DNA of 64,000 nt, from the NCBI GenBank assembly GCA_964587835.1, contig CAZPMN010000006.1:52001-116000 (forward strand). Reading direction: 5' to 3'. The translations under genes were made by a program, and so were the position numbers. The number at the start of each line of letters is the position of its first letter. The stretch's first letter is position 1. The notes under the pieces were generated by a model. That model saw nothing but the letters and a program-made list of their open reading frames with translations, made no database searches and was not told the origin of the DNA. Origin of the DNA: Erginobacter sp964587835. Lineage in GTDB: Bacteria > Auribacterota > Erginobacteria > Erginobacterales > Erginobacteraceae. Below are positions 49,171 through 57,516 of this stretch, piece after piece.

Positions 49171-51003
49171 CTAGCTATCCCGCCGCCGCCGGCTGAGCAG
49201 GACCAGATCGCGGAGGGCCTGGGGGTTACGGGCGTCCCGCCACCGTTTCTCGAAGTGCAACCCCTGGAAGATCTGGGCGATGGCGGCCAGGGCCCGGAGA
49301 TAGAAGTTGCGCTGGTCCAGGGTCCCGGCCAGCATAAAGATCGTTTCGACCGGTTCGCACTCCTCGTGGAACTTCACCCCCTCGCGGCAGCGGGCGATCA
49401 GGATATCGAAGATCCCCTCTCCGGGGAGGATGATGTGGGGAATGGCCAGCCCCGGGGAGAGAACAGTGGTGCTCTGCTTCTCGCGCTCCAGGAAGGCCTT
49501 TCGAATCTCCTCCTTGGCCAGCGGCAGCCGCCCGGCCCAGGCCGCGGCCGCTTTTTCCAAGAATTCCTCCAGCTTGAGCGGACCTTCCAGATCGAGGACC
49601 AGGCTCCCCTCGATCACGTGGTCGAACCGGTCCTGGATCACGAGATCCCGTTCCCGGACGATCTCCTTCAGTTCGCTCTCCAGCCCTTCCCGGGCCAGTT
49701 CCCGGGCAGTGATCCGGTCAACCAGGTGGAGCAGGGCCGACTCCTTCCTGGCCCGAAACCGGCCGTAGAACACATAAAACAGGAGCCCGGCCGCGATCAT
49801 TGCCACCGTGATGATGAAGGAGTTCAGCCCCATCTCCAGCAGGAGAAAGCAGTAGCCGGCGATCCCCGCCAGCGGGACCCAGGGATAGAGGGGGCAGCGG
49901 AAGAGCGGGCGGTAATTGTGGAGCCGGCTCTCCCTGAGGGCGATGATCGAGAGGTTGACCAGGATGTAGGTGATCAGCAGAACGGTCGAGGCGGCCTTGA
50001 CCAGGACCTCCAGTTGCAAAAAGAGCGAGAGGGCGATGAACAGCCCGGTCACCAGGACGGCGACGTGGGGGGTGTTGAAGCGGCGGTTGACCCGAGAGAA
50101 GACCGGGGGGAGCAGGCCGTCTCGGCTGGTGGCGAAGATGTAGCGGGAGGCGGCCATCAGCCCGGCGTTGGCGGTGGAGACAAAGGCCAGAACCGCGGCC
50201 AGGATGATTATCGCCCCCGCCCGCCCCATAAAGAAGGAGGCCGCGTCGGTGATCGGCCTCAGGGATCCGTTCAGCTGATCCCGCGGGAGCACCCCGGAGG
50301 TGACAAAGACCATCAACGTGTAGAGGATGGTCACCATCAGCAGCGAAATCAGCATCCCCTGGGGAATAACCTTCCCCGGATGCTTGACCTCACCGGATAG
50401 GCTGGCGATCTTGAGCAATCCGCCGTAGGCGACGAAGACGAACCCGGCGGTGGAGAAGACCGCGCCGATCCCCCCGGGCGCGAATTGGCGGAAGTGGTCA
50501 ATCCGCACCTCGGAAACCCCCCAGATAACGTAAACGGCCATCGGCAGGAGCAAGCCGATGACCAGGGCGACCTGCAGGCGAGCGGCCTCCTTCACCCCCA
50601 GGATGTTGAGGACCACGAAAATAAGGGTGAGGATCGCCCCGATCAGGCGGATGTCCCAGGGGAGGAGGAGAGAACTGAAGGCGGCCATCCCCACCAGCGC
50701 GAAGGAACTCTTCAGGGCCAGGGAAAACCAGCTCAGCAGCCCCGCCACCGTCCCCACCGCCGGCCCCATCCCCCGGGTGATCGAGAAATAATCCCCCCCC
50801 GCCCGGGGCATCGCGGTGGCGATCTCAGCCATGCTCAGGGTGCCGAAGAGCGCCAGTAATCCGGCCAGGGCATAGGAAAAGATCACCGCCGGGCCGGCCC
50901 GTTCGTGGGCCAGGCCGGGAAGGATGAAGATCCCGGAACTGATCATCGCCCCGGAGGCGATGGCAATTATGTGGACCAGGCCGAGCTTGCGGGTTAGTTC
51001 CAT
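49171..51003 (-). CDS. APC-superfamily amino-acid permease fused to a PTS EIIA-type domain
   Basis: The 610-residue protein starts at MELTRKLG, with GGAAGGG 7 bases upstream. Twelve membrane segments (about residues 8-420) include the APC motif GAMISSGIFILPG and GGDYFSITRGMG. After a helical linker, residues about 460-600 match PTS EIIA/PtsN-type domains, with REKQSTTVLSPGLAIPHIIL holding the phosphorylatable His. The fusion suggests transport controlled by phosphorylation or by PtsN-like regulation. It is one of few minus-strand genes here and is flanked by repeats. Confidence 0.88.
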   Translation of the reverse strand: MELTRKLGLVHIIAIASGAMISSGIFILPGLAHERAGPAVIFSYALAGLLALFGTLSMAEIATAMPRAGGDYFSITRGMGPAVGTVAGLLSWFSLALKSSFALVGMAAFSSLLLPWDIRLIGAILTLIFVVLNILGVKEAARLQVALVIGLLLPMAVYVIWGVSEVRIDHFRQFAPGGIGAVFSTAGFVFVAYGGLLKIASLSGEVKHPGKVIPQGMLISLLMVTILYTLMVFVTSGVLPRDQLNGSLRPITDAASFFMGRAGAIIILAAVLAFVSTANAGLMAASRYIFATSRDGLLPPVFSRVNRRFNTPHVAVLVTGLFIALSLFLQLEVLVKAASTVLLITYILVNLSIIALRESRLHNYRPLFRCPLYPWVPLAGIAGYCFLLLEMGLNSFIITVAMIAAGLLFYVFYGRFRARKESALLHLVDRITARELAREGLESELKEIVRERDLVIQDRFDHVIEGSLVLDLEGPLKLEEFLEKAAAAWAGRLPLAKEEIRKAFLEREKQSTTVLSPGLAIPHIILPGEGIFDILIARCREGVKFHEECEPVETIFMLAGTLDQRNFYLRALAAIAQIFQGLHFEKRWRDARNPQALRDLVLLSRRRRDS

Positions 51004-51177
51004 ATCATATCCCTTCCAACCGGGGGTGGGAAAACGACTTGCTTGATAACGCAAATTTTATCCCGGGGTTTCTGTAATGGCAATCCTGTTTTGCATTTTG
51101 TTTCGTCCCCATTCTCCCACCGGCGACCGGGAACTTGCTGTTTCCGCCCGACGGGACCTGGTAAACTTTTCATCGCT

Positions 51178-51684
51178 ATGAAGCGGACATCAATTGAAGA
51201 GGGGCTGGTCATCGGAACCGCCGGCCCCCGGGCCCGGGTCCGTTTGCCCCGAAACGACTCCTGCCGCACCTGCGGGCTCTGTCTCTTTGGGCGCGCCGGC
51301 CGGGATATGATTATCGAGGCGGAAAACACCGCCGGGGCCGTTGCCGGCGAGATCGTGGAGGTGGAAATTGAGCGGGAAGATCCCCTTGGCGCCGCCCTTC
51401 TTCTCTTTGGCGCGCCTCTGGCCGCCCTTCTTTTCGGCTCCGCCATCGGTTATCTTTCGGCCGGTCTTCTCGGCGCCGACCGCAATGGCGGCGCCGTGCT
51501 GTTGGGCGCGCTGCTGCTGGCCGGAACGTTTTTTGCCGTCCATCGCCGTGAACTGCGTCAGCGGACCGGAGCAGAGGCCGCGGTTTTCGTCAACCGGGTC
51601 GTCACCCCGGTGAGCCGATCCTCCGATCAGCCCATTCCGGAGAGCGACAATGGAGCGAATACTGACCGTTGGCCGGCCGAGTGA
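51178..51684 (+). CDS. RseC/SoxR-reducing-system-type membrane protein
   Basis: The 168-residue protein begins MKRTSIEEGLVIGTAGPRAR. A Cys-rich motif follows (SCRTCGLCLFGRAG), then two membrane spans (about 70-125). This is the RseC/MucC pattern, linked in other bacteria to SoxR reduction, envelope stress and the Rnf complex. The ATG at 51178 fits the conserved N-terminus; an upstream in-frame extension of 45 residues has no similarity. No rnf genes are in view. Confidence 0.85.
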   Translation: MKRTSIEEGLVIGTAGPRARVRLPRNDSCRTCGLCLFGRAGRDMIIEAENTAGAVAGEIVEVEIEREDPLGAALLLFGAPLAALLFGSAIGYLSAGLLGADRNGGAVLLGALLLAGTFFAVHRRELRQRTGAEAAVFVNRVVTPVSRSSDQPIPESDNGANTDRWPAE

Positions 51685-51906
51685 ATCTCGGGCAGGGGAT
51701 TGACTGCTTATTCAAATGTATTTTGAGTTGCACGGTGGGGGCACTTTTCATTATTATTGACTTCGTCAATTCCTTCGGCGGATAAGGTTAACGTTCCCGG
51801 CCGGCTTCCCCCAGAGATGGTATATTAATTGTGTAGCGCAAATCGGTTTGCTGCCGGTTGAACCCGATTGAGGAATAAATCGGGTCAGTCAGCAAGGAGG
51901 CTGGTC

Positions 51907-52527
51907 TTGTCCCAGTTGCACGAAGCGGTTAAGGTCGGTCGACCGGAAGCGGTCAAACTTTTCCTGGAACGGGACCTTGATGTCAACAGCCGTGACTGGA
52001 ACAAGGAAACCCCCCTCCAGGTTGCCTGCCGGATGGGGCAGAAGGAGATAGCGGAACTTCTCCTCGACCACGGCGCGGAGATCAATCAGGTGGACGAGAT
52101 GGGGACTTCGGCGCTCCGCGAGGCGGCCCGCCAGGGACACCACGATCTGGCCAACCTGCTCCTCGACCGGGGCGCCGAGATAGATATCCGGACCGAAAAC
52201 GGCTCTACCCCGCTCCACGTCGCCGCCTGGATGGGCAAGACGGAGGTGGCCCGAATCCTCCTTGACCGGGGGGCGGATATCAACGCCCGCTGCCGGGATG
52301 GAGCCCTGCCTATCCAGCTGGCAGTCCTCGGCCACCGTAAGGAAGTCGTGGAACTCCTGATCGAAAGAGGGGCGGATCTCTACGCCCGGGGAGTTGGGGA
52401 CGCTACCGCGCTGGAACTGGCCGAGGAGAAAGGCTACCACGATCTGGCCGACCTGCTCCGAGAGGCGGCCCGAAACCAACCCCCGCCGCCAAAAAAATCA
52501 TTTTGGCAACGGATTTTCTCCCGTTGA
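51907..52527 (+). CDS. Ankyrin-repeat protein
   Basis: The TTG at 51907 has AGGAGG 6 bases upstream and gives 206 residues. About six ankyrin repeats are seen, for example NKETPLQVACRMGQKEIAEL and NGSTPLHVAAWMGKTEVARI. A Lys/Arg C-terminus ends in WQRIFSR. There is no signal peptide, so it is probably a cytosolic protein-interaction module. Partner unknown. Confidence 0.88.
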   Translation: MSQLHEAVKVGRPEAVKLFLERDLDVNSRDWNKETPLQVACRMGQKEIAELLLDHGAEINQVDEMGTSALREAARQGHHDLANLLLDRGAEIDIRTENGSTPLHVAAWMGKTEVARILLDRGADINARCRDGALPIQLAVLGHRKEVVELLIERGADLYARGVGDATALELAEEKGYHDLADLLREAARNQPPPPKKSFWQRIFSR

Positions 52528-52617
52528 CCGTTCCCAATTGCACTGGCGGCAAGCAAGAGTCATACTTAATAAAAGAATAGCACGCAAATCCTCACATTCA
52601 TTCTGGAGGTCAAGCCG

Positions 52618-53211
52618 ATGAGAAAGCTGTTTCCTTGCCTTAGTTCCCTGATTGCGGTCGTCGTGTTGGTCTCAATCTGCATAGCGCCGCAAGTTCAAGC
52701 GGCCGAGAAGACTGTTCAGTGCTGGCGCTGCGGGAAGGACTTCGTCCCGGACTATGCCACTCGGCGGGGAAAGTGTCCCCATTGCGGAACCAAGTATATC
52801 CTGCCCCCGGCCACCCCGCCGCCGACCCCCACTCCTGCCCCCACGGCCACCCCGCCACCCACGCCCCTGCCCGGCACCGAGCCGACCCCGGCCCCGACGG
52901 TGGCGGCCCCGGAGACCGGAACCATCCCCTTTCAGGAGGCGGGCAACCACATCGGGGAGACTGTCACCATCGAGGGACGGATCGCCGGCGTCCACCGTTC
53001 CTCCCGGAGCGGTAACCTCTACCTCAATTACCACCAGGACTACCGCAATTACGTCTCGATCAAGATTCCCGCCGAAGCCCTGAACAGCTTTCGCTCCGAC
53101 GCCGAGAATTACTACAGCGGCAAGACCGTCCGGGCCACCGGCAAGATCGTTCGCGACGGGCAGTACCTCCGCCAGGAAGTGACCCGACCGGAGGATCTCC
53201 AGGTCCCTTGA
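52618..53211 (+). CDS. Exported zinc-ribbon protein with Pro-rich linker and OB-like domain
   Basis: The 197-residue protein has a signal peptide (about residues 1-29). A zinc ribbon follows (CWRCGKDF ... CPHCGTKY), then a Pro/Thr/Ala linker of about 45 residues. The C-terminal domain of about 85 residues (GETVTIEGRIAGVHRSSRSG, VRATGKIVRDGQYLRQEV) looks like an OB-fold nucleic-acid or ligand-binding domain. It overlaps the following lipoprotein gene by 4 bases (TTGA). Function unknown. Confidence 0.75.
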   Translation: MRKLFPCLSSLIAVVVLVSICIAPQVQAAEKTVQCWRCGKDFVPDYATRRGKCPHCGTKYILPPATPPPTPTPAPTATPPPTPLPGTEPTPAPTVAAPETGTIPFQEAGNHIGETVTIEGRIAGVHRSSRSGNLYLNYHQDYRNYVSIKIPAEALNSFRSDAENYYSGKTVRATGKIVRDGQYLRQEVTRPEDLQVP

Positions 53212-53573
53212 CCACCTTAACCCGATCGATAACAATCGCCCTGTTGCTCCTGTCGGCGGCGGGGTGCGGGGGGCCAAAGGCGATGGAAGCGGACCGGCTC
53301 CTCGATCGGGACGGCCTGAAGTACGAGATCGATTCCGGTGCACCCTTCACGGGAGTGGCGGTGGAGCACTGGCCCAACGGCGAGCCGAAGGCGAGAGTGG
53401 AATACCGGGAGGGCAGGTTACAGGGCAAGTTCGTCGGCTGGTACCGGAACGGGCAGAAGATGGTCGAAGGCGAGTACCGGGACGGAGTAACGATCCGCTA
53501 TCAGGAATGGGACCGGGAAGGTAACCGCACCGAGTCGAGGATGTGGGACGAACCCGGCTTCCCGGTAAAATAA
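53208..53573 (+). CDS. MORN-repeat lipoprotein
   Basis: The 121-residue protein has a TTG start overlapping the previous stop. The lipobox is LLSAAGC. MORN/YwqK-like repeats (EHWPNGEPKARVEYREGRL, GKFVGWYRNGQKMVEGEYRDG) fill the rest. YwqK-type proteins are sometimes annotated as antitoxins, but the lipobox here indicates an envelope location. Confidence 0.78.
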   Translation: MTTLTRSITIALLLLSAAGCGGPKAMEADRLLDRDGLKYEIDSGAPFTGVAVEHWPNGEPKARVEYREGRLQGKFVGWYRNGQKMVEGEYRDGVTIRYQEWDREGNRTESRMWDEPGFPVK

Positions 53574-53613
53574 AATCTCCTGGTCGCCCCCCCTGGGTGG
53601 GAAATAAGCAGCT

Positions 53614-53637
53614 TATCCCGGCTTCCTTCCCGGGATA
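53614..53637. terminator. Hairpin between convergent genes
   Basis: TATCCCGG (53614-53621) and CCGGGATA (53630-53637) pair between the MORN gene and the convergent toxin gene. It could serve both strands. Confidence 0.45.
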
Positions 53638-53669
53638 TTAGACTCTAAGTATATTCCCGCACCCGCACA

Positions 53670-53990
53670 CTATCCCAGAGCTTTCTCCGCGCGCCTGTCC
53701 CGGAGGTGTGAGACGCAACACTCCCAGAACCGAAGTAGGTCCGGGTCACCCCCTTGATCGCCCAAAGGCCAGAGGTTCCCCGGAATATCCCGAATAATTA
53801 TCTCGCGGAAAAGAGGATCATCTTTTTCTGGGACGAGTCGGCCGAGTTCGGGGAAATCGACAAGCCGCTCGACGGCTTCAATAATATCGAGGGCGAATAA
53901 GCGGGCGTAATGCGGGGAGTCTTGAGAAATGAATTCGGTGATGGACTCCAGATCATCAGCTGCCTGGTGAGTCCATCTTATTTCAGCCAT
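53670..53990 (-). CDS. ParE/RelE-type toxin
   Basis: The 106-residue protein begins MAEIRWTHQAADDLESITEFI and continues with RLFALDIIEAVERLVDFPELGRLVPE and REIIIR. This is the standard ParE-type plasmid-stabilisation toxin layout. The last 35 residues depart from the usual YRIIYR...ILRVxHG pattern, so the toxin may be altered or inactive. It overlaps the upstream antitoxin by 13 bases, as is usual in type II pairs. Confidence 0.8.
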   Translation of the reverse strand: MAEIRWTHQAADDLESITEFISQDSPHYARLFALDIIEAVERLVDFPELGRLVPEKDDPLFREIIIRDIPGNLWPLGDQGGDPDLLRFWECCVSHLRDRRAEKALG

Positions 53991-54160
53991 TTTGCCATTC
54001 TCTCCTTAACACGGGAATGAGAGATGGTTTGACCGGCGTCGGCCTGCTCTACTCCCCGGTCGATCTTGGAGAGAAACAACAGATGCTCCATGGCGTCTTC
54101 AATGGAAGCGTCATCGGGGAGCTTCTGCAAGGCCTGGATCATTGTCTCTTTTGTCGTCAT
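53978..54160 (-). CDS. Type II antitoxin partner
   Basis: The 60-residue protein contains AMEHLLFLSKIDRGVEQADAG and ISHSRVKERMAKWLK, typical of short antitoxins paired with ParE toxins. It is encoded first and overlaps the toxin start. The pair lies close to the left edge of the phage-like region. Confidence 0.8.
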   Translation of the reverse strand: MTTKETMIQALQKLPDDASIEDAMEHLLFLSKIDRGVEQADAGQTISHSRVKERMAKWLK

Positions 54161-54716
54161 AATTTCAGGATAACATTGAGAAGTTACATGAGCAACTTAT
54201 TGTAGCTGCCAACTTAATATTCTACACAATCTCCATTTGCGGAAAATCGTGCAGTGATTTTAGTTTTTGGATCTCGATTAACCCTATTTTGGACACCCCG
54301 ACGCCTTGTCCGGGCACGAAAATTACTCGGCTGATTAACATAACACCGGAATAACCGTGTTACGGAGATTTTTTATATAACTCCGGAGAATTTTTAACTC
54401 TTGGAGTCCGTGTCTTCGTTATCCCTTCCAGTCAATAATAAAGGCCACCATCTCCATCTTTTTTGAAGTGGTGGCCTTGACTCTGTACGCCCTATGTGGC
54501 CTTTGACCCATCGGGTATCCCCGTGGCTATAGTTATTGCAATGCGAGAGATATTTTACAGGATTTTCTAGGACGGATTCAAGGCGAAATGGAATGAAAAG
54601 GGGTAGCCTCCGAAGGAAGAACAGCTCCCGGAAGTGACTGGAGTTCTCCCGGGGTTTGATTCAGAGGAAATGGCGGCGGATGAAGGCCCGCCCGGAGCCA
54701 TTCTTCAGGTATCTAG
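54161..54716. other. Gene-free AT-rich spacer
   Basis: No convincing coding frame is seen. The only clear structure is a hairpin at 54441-54478, AAGGCCACCA/TGGTGGCCTT, with a T-rich loop. A short frame at 54656-54871 crosses a hairpin and has no protein-like composition. Confidence 0.5.
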
Positions 54717-54768
54717 TCCGCCATAGCAGTAAGCCGCTCTGGTATGAGCGGCTTACTGCGACGGCGGA
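54717..54768. repeat. Strong two-step hairpin beside the att-like site
   Basis: TCCGCC (54717-54722) pairs with GGCGGA (54763-54768), and GCAGTAAGCCGCT (54726-54738) pairs perfectly with AGCGGCTTACTGC (54747-54759) around an 8-base loop. It directly abuts the tRNA/tmRNA-like fragment. Confidence 0.6.
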
Positions 54769-54790
54769 TGGAGGCGGGGGGAGTCGAACC
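54769..54790 (-). other. Possible attachment site: tRNA/tmRNA 3'-end fragment
   Basis: On the minus strand the 22 bases read GGTTCGACTCCCCCCGCCTC then CA. This is a T-loop (TTCGACT), the 3' half of a T-stem and an acceptor end. The 5' half of the T-stem and the rest of the RNA are missing. Such 3'-end fragments are classic remnants of integration into a tRNA or tmRNA gene. The phage-like genes begin immediately to the right. No second copy or integrase is in the window. Confidence 0.45.
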
Positions 54791-54990
54791 AAGGGGGCGG
54801 GAAATAAGCCCAAAATCCCCATTTTCCCTAACAAAATAGGCCTTCTTCTGCCTCTCTGTGTCTTGATTTAGCGAAATAATGGTTACAAAATGGTAACACC
54901 AAAGTGCTCCAGCTGCAAGTGAATTTCCTGAGCAATTCAGTAATTGGAGACAAAGCTAAATCAAAGCGCATAAAAAATATATAATACCTA

Positions 54991-55018
54991 TTGACAGATT
55001 GTAATATCGAGTTATATT
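54991..55018 (+). promoter_or_regulatory. Promoter of the phage-like operon
   Basis: TTGACA (54991-54996), a 16-base spacer and TATATT (55013-55018) lie in an AT-rich stretch about 180 bases before the first small gene. This is the best consensus promoter in the window. Confidence 0.65.
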
Positions 55019-55198
55019 TAGACAAAAGTTGCGCGGCCAGTAGCCGCCAGGAGATCTAAGCAACTATGAGTGGGGGGAAGTACCACTCAAGGAGAGATAT
55101 GGCCACAGCAGGCCGCACAGCAAGCGCAGCCGCCAACCAGGAGGGGGACCGAGACCCGGGGAAGGCGGAAACGGGTGAAAACGACACGGGAGGGAGAA

Positions 55199-55465
55199 AT
55201 GATCTTTTTCGAGAGGCTGAAAGCAACCGTGGGGGACCAGGGGGCCTACAAAACGCTCCGGGATGAGATGGGGAGTTTCGTGGATCGGGTTGAATCCCTG
55301 GCCTGTTTGCTCGAGGAAAACAAGGAACGCGAGCCCAACCTGACCCAGGTCATTGATTTGCTCTTCACGCAGTGCAACCTGGCGGAGGCTACGATCGAAG
55401 AAGTGGAAAGGTTGGCCACCAAGGAGCCGGCGGGAGCCGGGGATCCGGCGGAGGCCGCGGCCTGA
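55199..55465 (+). CDS. Small helical protein of the phage-like operon
   Basis: The 88-residue protein starts MIFFERLKATVGDQGAYKTL, with GGGAGG 5 bases before the ATG. It is acidic and mostly helical, with Leu-rich heptad-like stretches (FVDRVESLACLLEENKE). An upstream in-frame extension lacks a ribosome site. No family is recognised. It is the first gene after the strong promoter and 8 bases before the next gene. Confidence 0.6.
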   Translation: MIFFERLKATVGDQGAYKTLRDEMGSFVDRVESLACLLEENKEREPNLTQVIDLLFTQCNLAEATIEEVERLATKEPAGAGDPAEAAA

Positions 55466-55473
55466 CCAGGACA

Positions 55474-55749
55474 ATGACCAAGGAGCCGGTATATCTCCTC
55501 TTTCTCCACCCCGGGGACAACCCGGAGGAGGACGGGGCTTTAATCAAGGAGCAGGGATCGGAATATTTCCGGTGCTCCAAGCGCTACCCCTGGAAGGAGG
55601 ACCGGGACGCCGCCAAGTACTTTTATTACGACCCCGACGACACCGAGGAAATCTCCAACGAGGGGGCGGAGGCACTGCTGAAGAAGTGGGAGCCAGGATG
55701 GAAGAAAGCGGCAAAGGCCCCGCCGGAGAAACCAGCGCCGCAGATATGA
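55474..55749 (+). CDS. Small acidic/aromatic protein of the phage-like operon
   Basis: The 91-residue protein begins MTKEPVYLLFLHPGDNPEED. It is rich in Tyr, Trp, Asp and Lys (YFRCSKRYPWKEDRDAAKYF). It overlaps the start of the next gene in another frame. Not recognised. Confidence 0.5.
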   Translation: MTKEPVYLLFLHPGDNPEEDGALIKEQGSEYFRCSKRYPWKEDRDAAKYFYYDPDDTEEISNEGAEALLKKWEPGWKKAAKAPPEKPAPQI

Positions 55750-56018
55750 AGCCAATGAAAAGGGATGCTCTGCCCTACGCCGTCGACCTTAAAGAGCTCT
55801 CTGAGCTCTTCAGGCTCGGGAAGTCCACGATCCAGCGCTGGGACGCCGCCGGGATGCTGACTAGGCTCAAGGGCCCCCAGGCCAGCGAATCGGGAAAGAG
55901 GGTCCCGGTCCGCTACGTGGTCTCCGACTTCCTGGAGTTTCTGGAGAGCCAGCCGGGATCGAGGAAAGGCAATTATACAGGGAGGCAGTTTGAAAAGCTG
56001 GGGGATGTTCTGCGGTGA
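55698..56018 (+). CDS. HTH DNA-binding protein (MerR/excisionase-like)
   Basis: The 106-residue protein contains VDLKELSELFRLGKSTIQRW, then DAAGMLTRLKGP and VPVRYVVSDFLEFLES. This is the winged-helix pattern of excisionase/MerR-type HTH proteins that read a short site. The ATG at 55698 overlaps the preceding gene; ATG 55746 is an alternative giving 90 residues. A role in control of the element is likely from context only. Confidence 0.6.
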   Translation: MEESGKGPAGETSAADMKPMKRDALPYAVDLKELSELFRLGKSTIQRWDAAGMLTRLKGPQASESGKRVPVRYVVSDFLEFLESQPGSRKGNYTGRQFEKLGDVLR

Positions 56019-56127
56019 TAGGGGCCCGGGGAACAGCCTGAAACCGGCCTGGCGGGCCGCACCGGGCGGTCCGGGGCCCGGGGAGATCGGCCGGCAGAGG
56101 GGCAATCAGGAGGCCAGACAGACGATA

Positions 56128-56427
56128 ATGGAAGTTGCCGAAAGAATCAGAGAGAGCCTGGACACCCTGGGCCCCCGGCTGGCGGCGGTGACGGAGGCCC
56201 GCGGATTTGTCGAGCGAGTCCGCCGGCTGGCCGAGACCGGGCTGGAGACCGCCGAGGATCCCGGCCAGGTGGCCGGGATATTTGAACGACTGCTATCCCT
56301 CTGTAGCCTGGCCGAGGAGACAGCCGGGGAACTCTGGGCCCAGACCAAGACCCGGGCCAAGATCGGGCCAACGCGGGGATCAGAAGTCTGCCCACCGGCG
56401 GCGCCGTTCCGGGGCCAGGCGTGGTAG
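56128..56427 (+). CDS. Small helical protein of the phage-like operon
   Basis: The 99-residue protein begins MEVAERIRESLDTLGPRLAA and is Arg/Glu-rich and predicted helical to about residue 75. Its layout resembles the 88-residue protein at 55199 (LCSLAEETAGELW versus QCNLAEATIEEVE near the end), so the two may be distant paralogues. AGGAGG is 14 bases upstream. Function unknown. Confidence 0.5.
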   Translation: MEVAERIRESLDTLGPRLAAVTEARGFVERVRRLAETGLETAEDPGQVAGIFERLLSLCSLAEETAGELWAQTKTRAKIGPTRGSEVCPPAAPFRGQAW

Positions 56428-56503
56428 TGTCCAAAATAGACAGGGCCGGGGAGAGGGCAGGGAGGGATTCGCGCCCCAAACCGCAGGAGAAAAGGAGGAA
56501 AGG

Positions 56504-56932
56504 ATGAAGGAGATCGCACCGCCAATGAGAGCAGTCCACGGATCGCACGGGGTCTACGACGAAATCCGCCAAGAGAGGGTCGAGGAGCTTCTGGGGGAGG
56601 ACCTCTCCAAGGTCCGGGAGCAGATGGCCGAGGACATCATTTTCTTTTATGAGAGGGGCTACGACGTCCGGCCGATGCTGAGGCGGCTGATCGAGGGGAT
56701 CCTGCAAAAGAAATTCGAGTGCGTCTCCGGGGTCGAGCGGGCGATCGACAAAGCCAGAGGCGCCGGGTTCACCTGGTATGAGGCCTGGGAAGAGGTCTCA
56801 AGATCCATTATCCCCGTCCTGGATTCAATGCCCTTTGAGGAGATCGAGGAAATCTCCGACCATTACAGGATGTTAGCGAAGGCCAGGCGAGACGAGGAGC
56901 AGGACCACCGGAGCAGAAAAGAAAACGATTAA
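56504..56932 (+). CDS. Unknown protein of the phage-like operon
   Basis: The 142-residue protein starts MKEIAPPMRAVHGSHGVYDE, with AAAGGAGG 5 bases upstream of the ATG. It is acidic and helical, with IIFFYERGYDVRPMLRRLIE and MPFEEIEEISDHYRMLAKAR. No motif is recognised. It lies 95 bases before the terminase small-subunit-like gene. Confidence 0.55.
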   Translation: MKEIAPPMRAVHGSHGVYDEIRQERVEELLGEDLSKVREQMAEDIIFFYERGYDVRPMLRRLIEGILQKKFECVSGVERAIDKARGAGFTWYEAWEEVSRSIIPVLDSMPFEEIEEISDHYRMLAKARRDEEQDHRSRKEND

Positions 56933-57027
56933 CGTCAAGCCGGAGGACCCCGGCCGGCGAGCTCCAGGACCCTGCCTTTCAAGAGGGAATAACTTGAATT
57001 AAATTGATTTTTCCGAGGGAATAACCA

Positions 57028-57516
57028 GTGGCCAGGCCCTGCCAATTTTGCGAGTCGACCAACCGGGAACGGCTGGAGACCGCCCTGCTCCGCCGGGAGA
57101 TCACACAGAAAGCGGCCGCCGAGGAGCTGGGGGTATCCCCCCAGACAGTAAGCCGCCACATCAACAAACATATCCCGGAGGCGGTCCGGCTGGCGATCAG
57201 CCAGGGGAAGGCCACGGCGGCCGGGCTCAACGTAACCGAGCAGCTGATAGAGATTAACCAGGCAAGCCGGGCGATCCTGGCCGAGGCGAGGGAGGGAAAC
57301 GATCCCAGCCTGGCCCTCAAGGCGATCGACCGGGTGGAGAAGCAGCTCCGCCTACAATCGGAGTTGCTGGGGGACATCACCGGCGGGATGACGGTGAACA
57401 TCATAAACAGCCCGCAATATCTCCAGTTTAGGGGCCTGGTATTGAAGATCCTCTCCGACTACCCGGAGGCAAAGGCCCGGCTGATTAAAGAGCTGAAAGA
57501 TGGAAACCCTGATTGA
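57028..57516 (+). CDS. Terminase small-subunit-like HTH protein
   Basis: The 162-residue protein has a GTG start. A Cys pair (CQFCES) comes first, then a helix-turn-helix (ITQKAAAEELGVSPQTVSRH) and helical oligomerisation-type sequence (SLALKAIDRVEKQLRLQSEL). This fits phage terminase small subunits that recognise the packaging site. It overlaps the ATPase gene by 17 bases, the usual small-large subunit order. Confidence 0.65.
   Translation: MARPCQFCESTNRERLETALLRREITQKAAAEELGVSPQTVSRHINKHIPEAVRLAISQGKATAAGLNVTEQLIEINQASRAILAEAREGNDPSLALKAIDRVEKQLRLQSELLGDITGGMTVNIINSPQYLQFRGLVLKILSDYPEAKARLIKELKDGNPD

Noticed and set aside
54656..54871. 71-codon frame over the hairpin and att-like site
   Set aside because: It reads through a perfect hairpin and the tRNA-like fragment and has no ribosome site.
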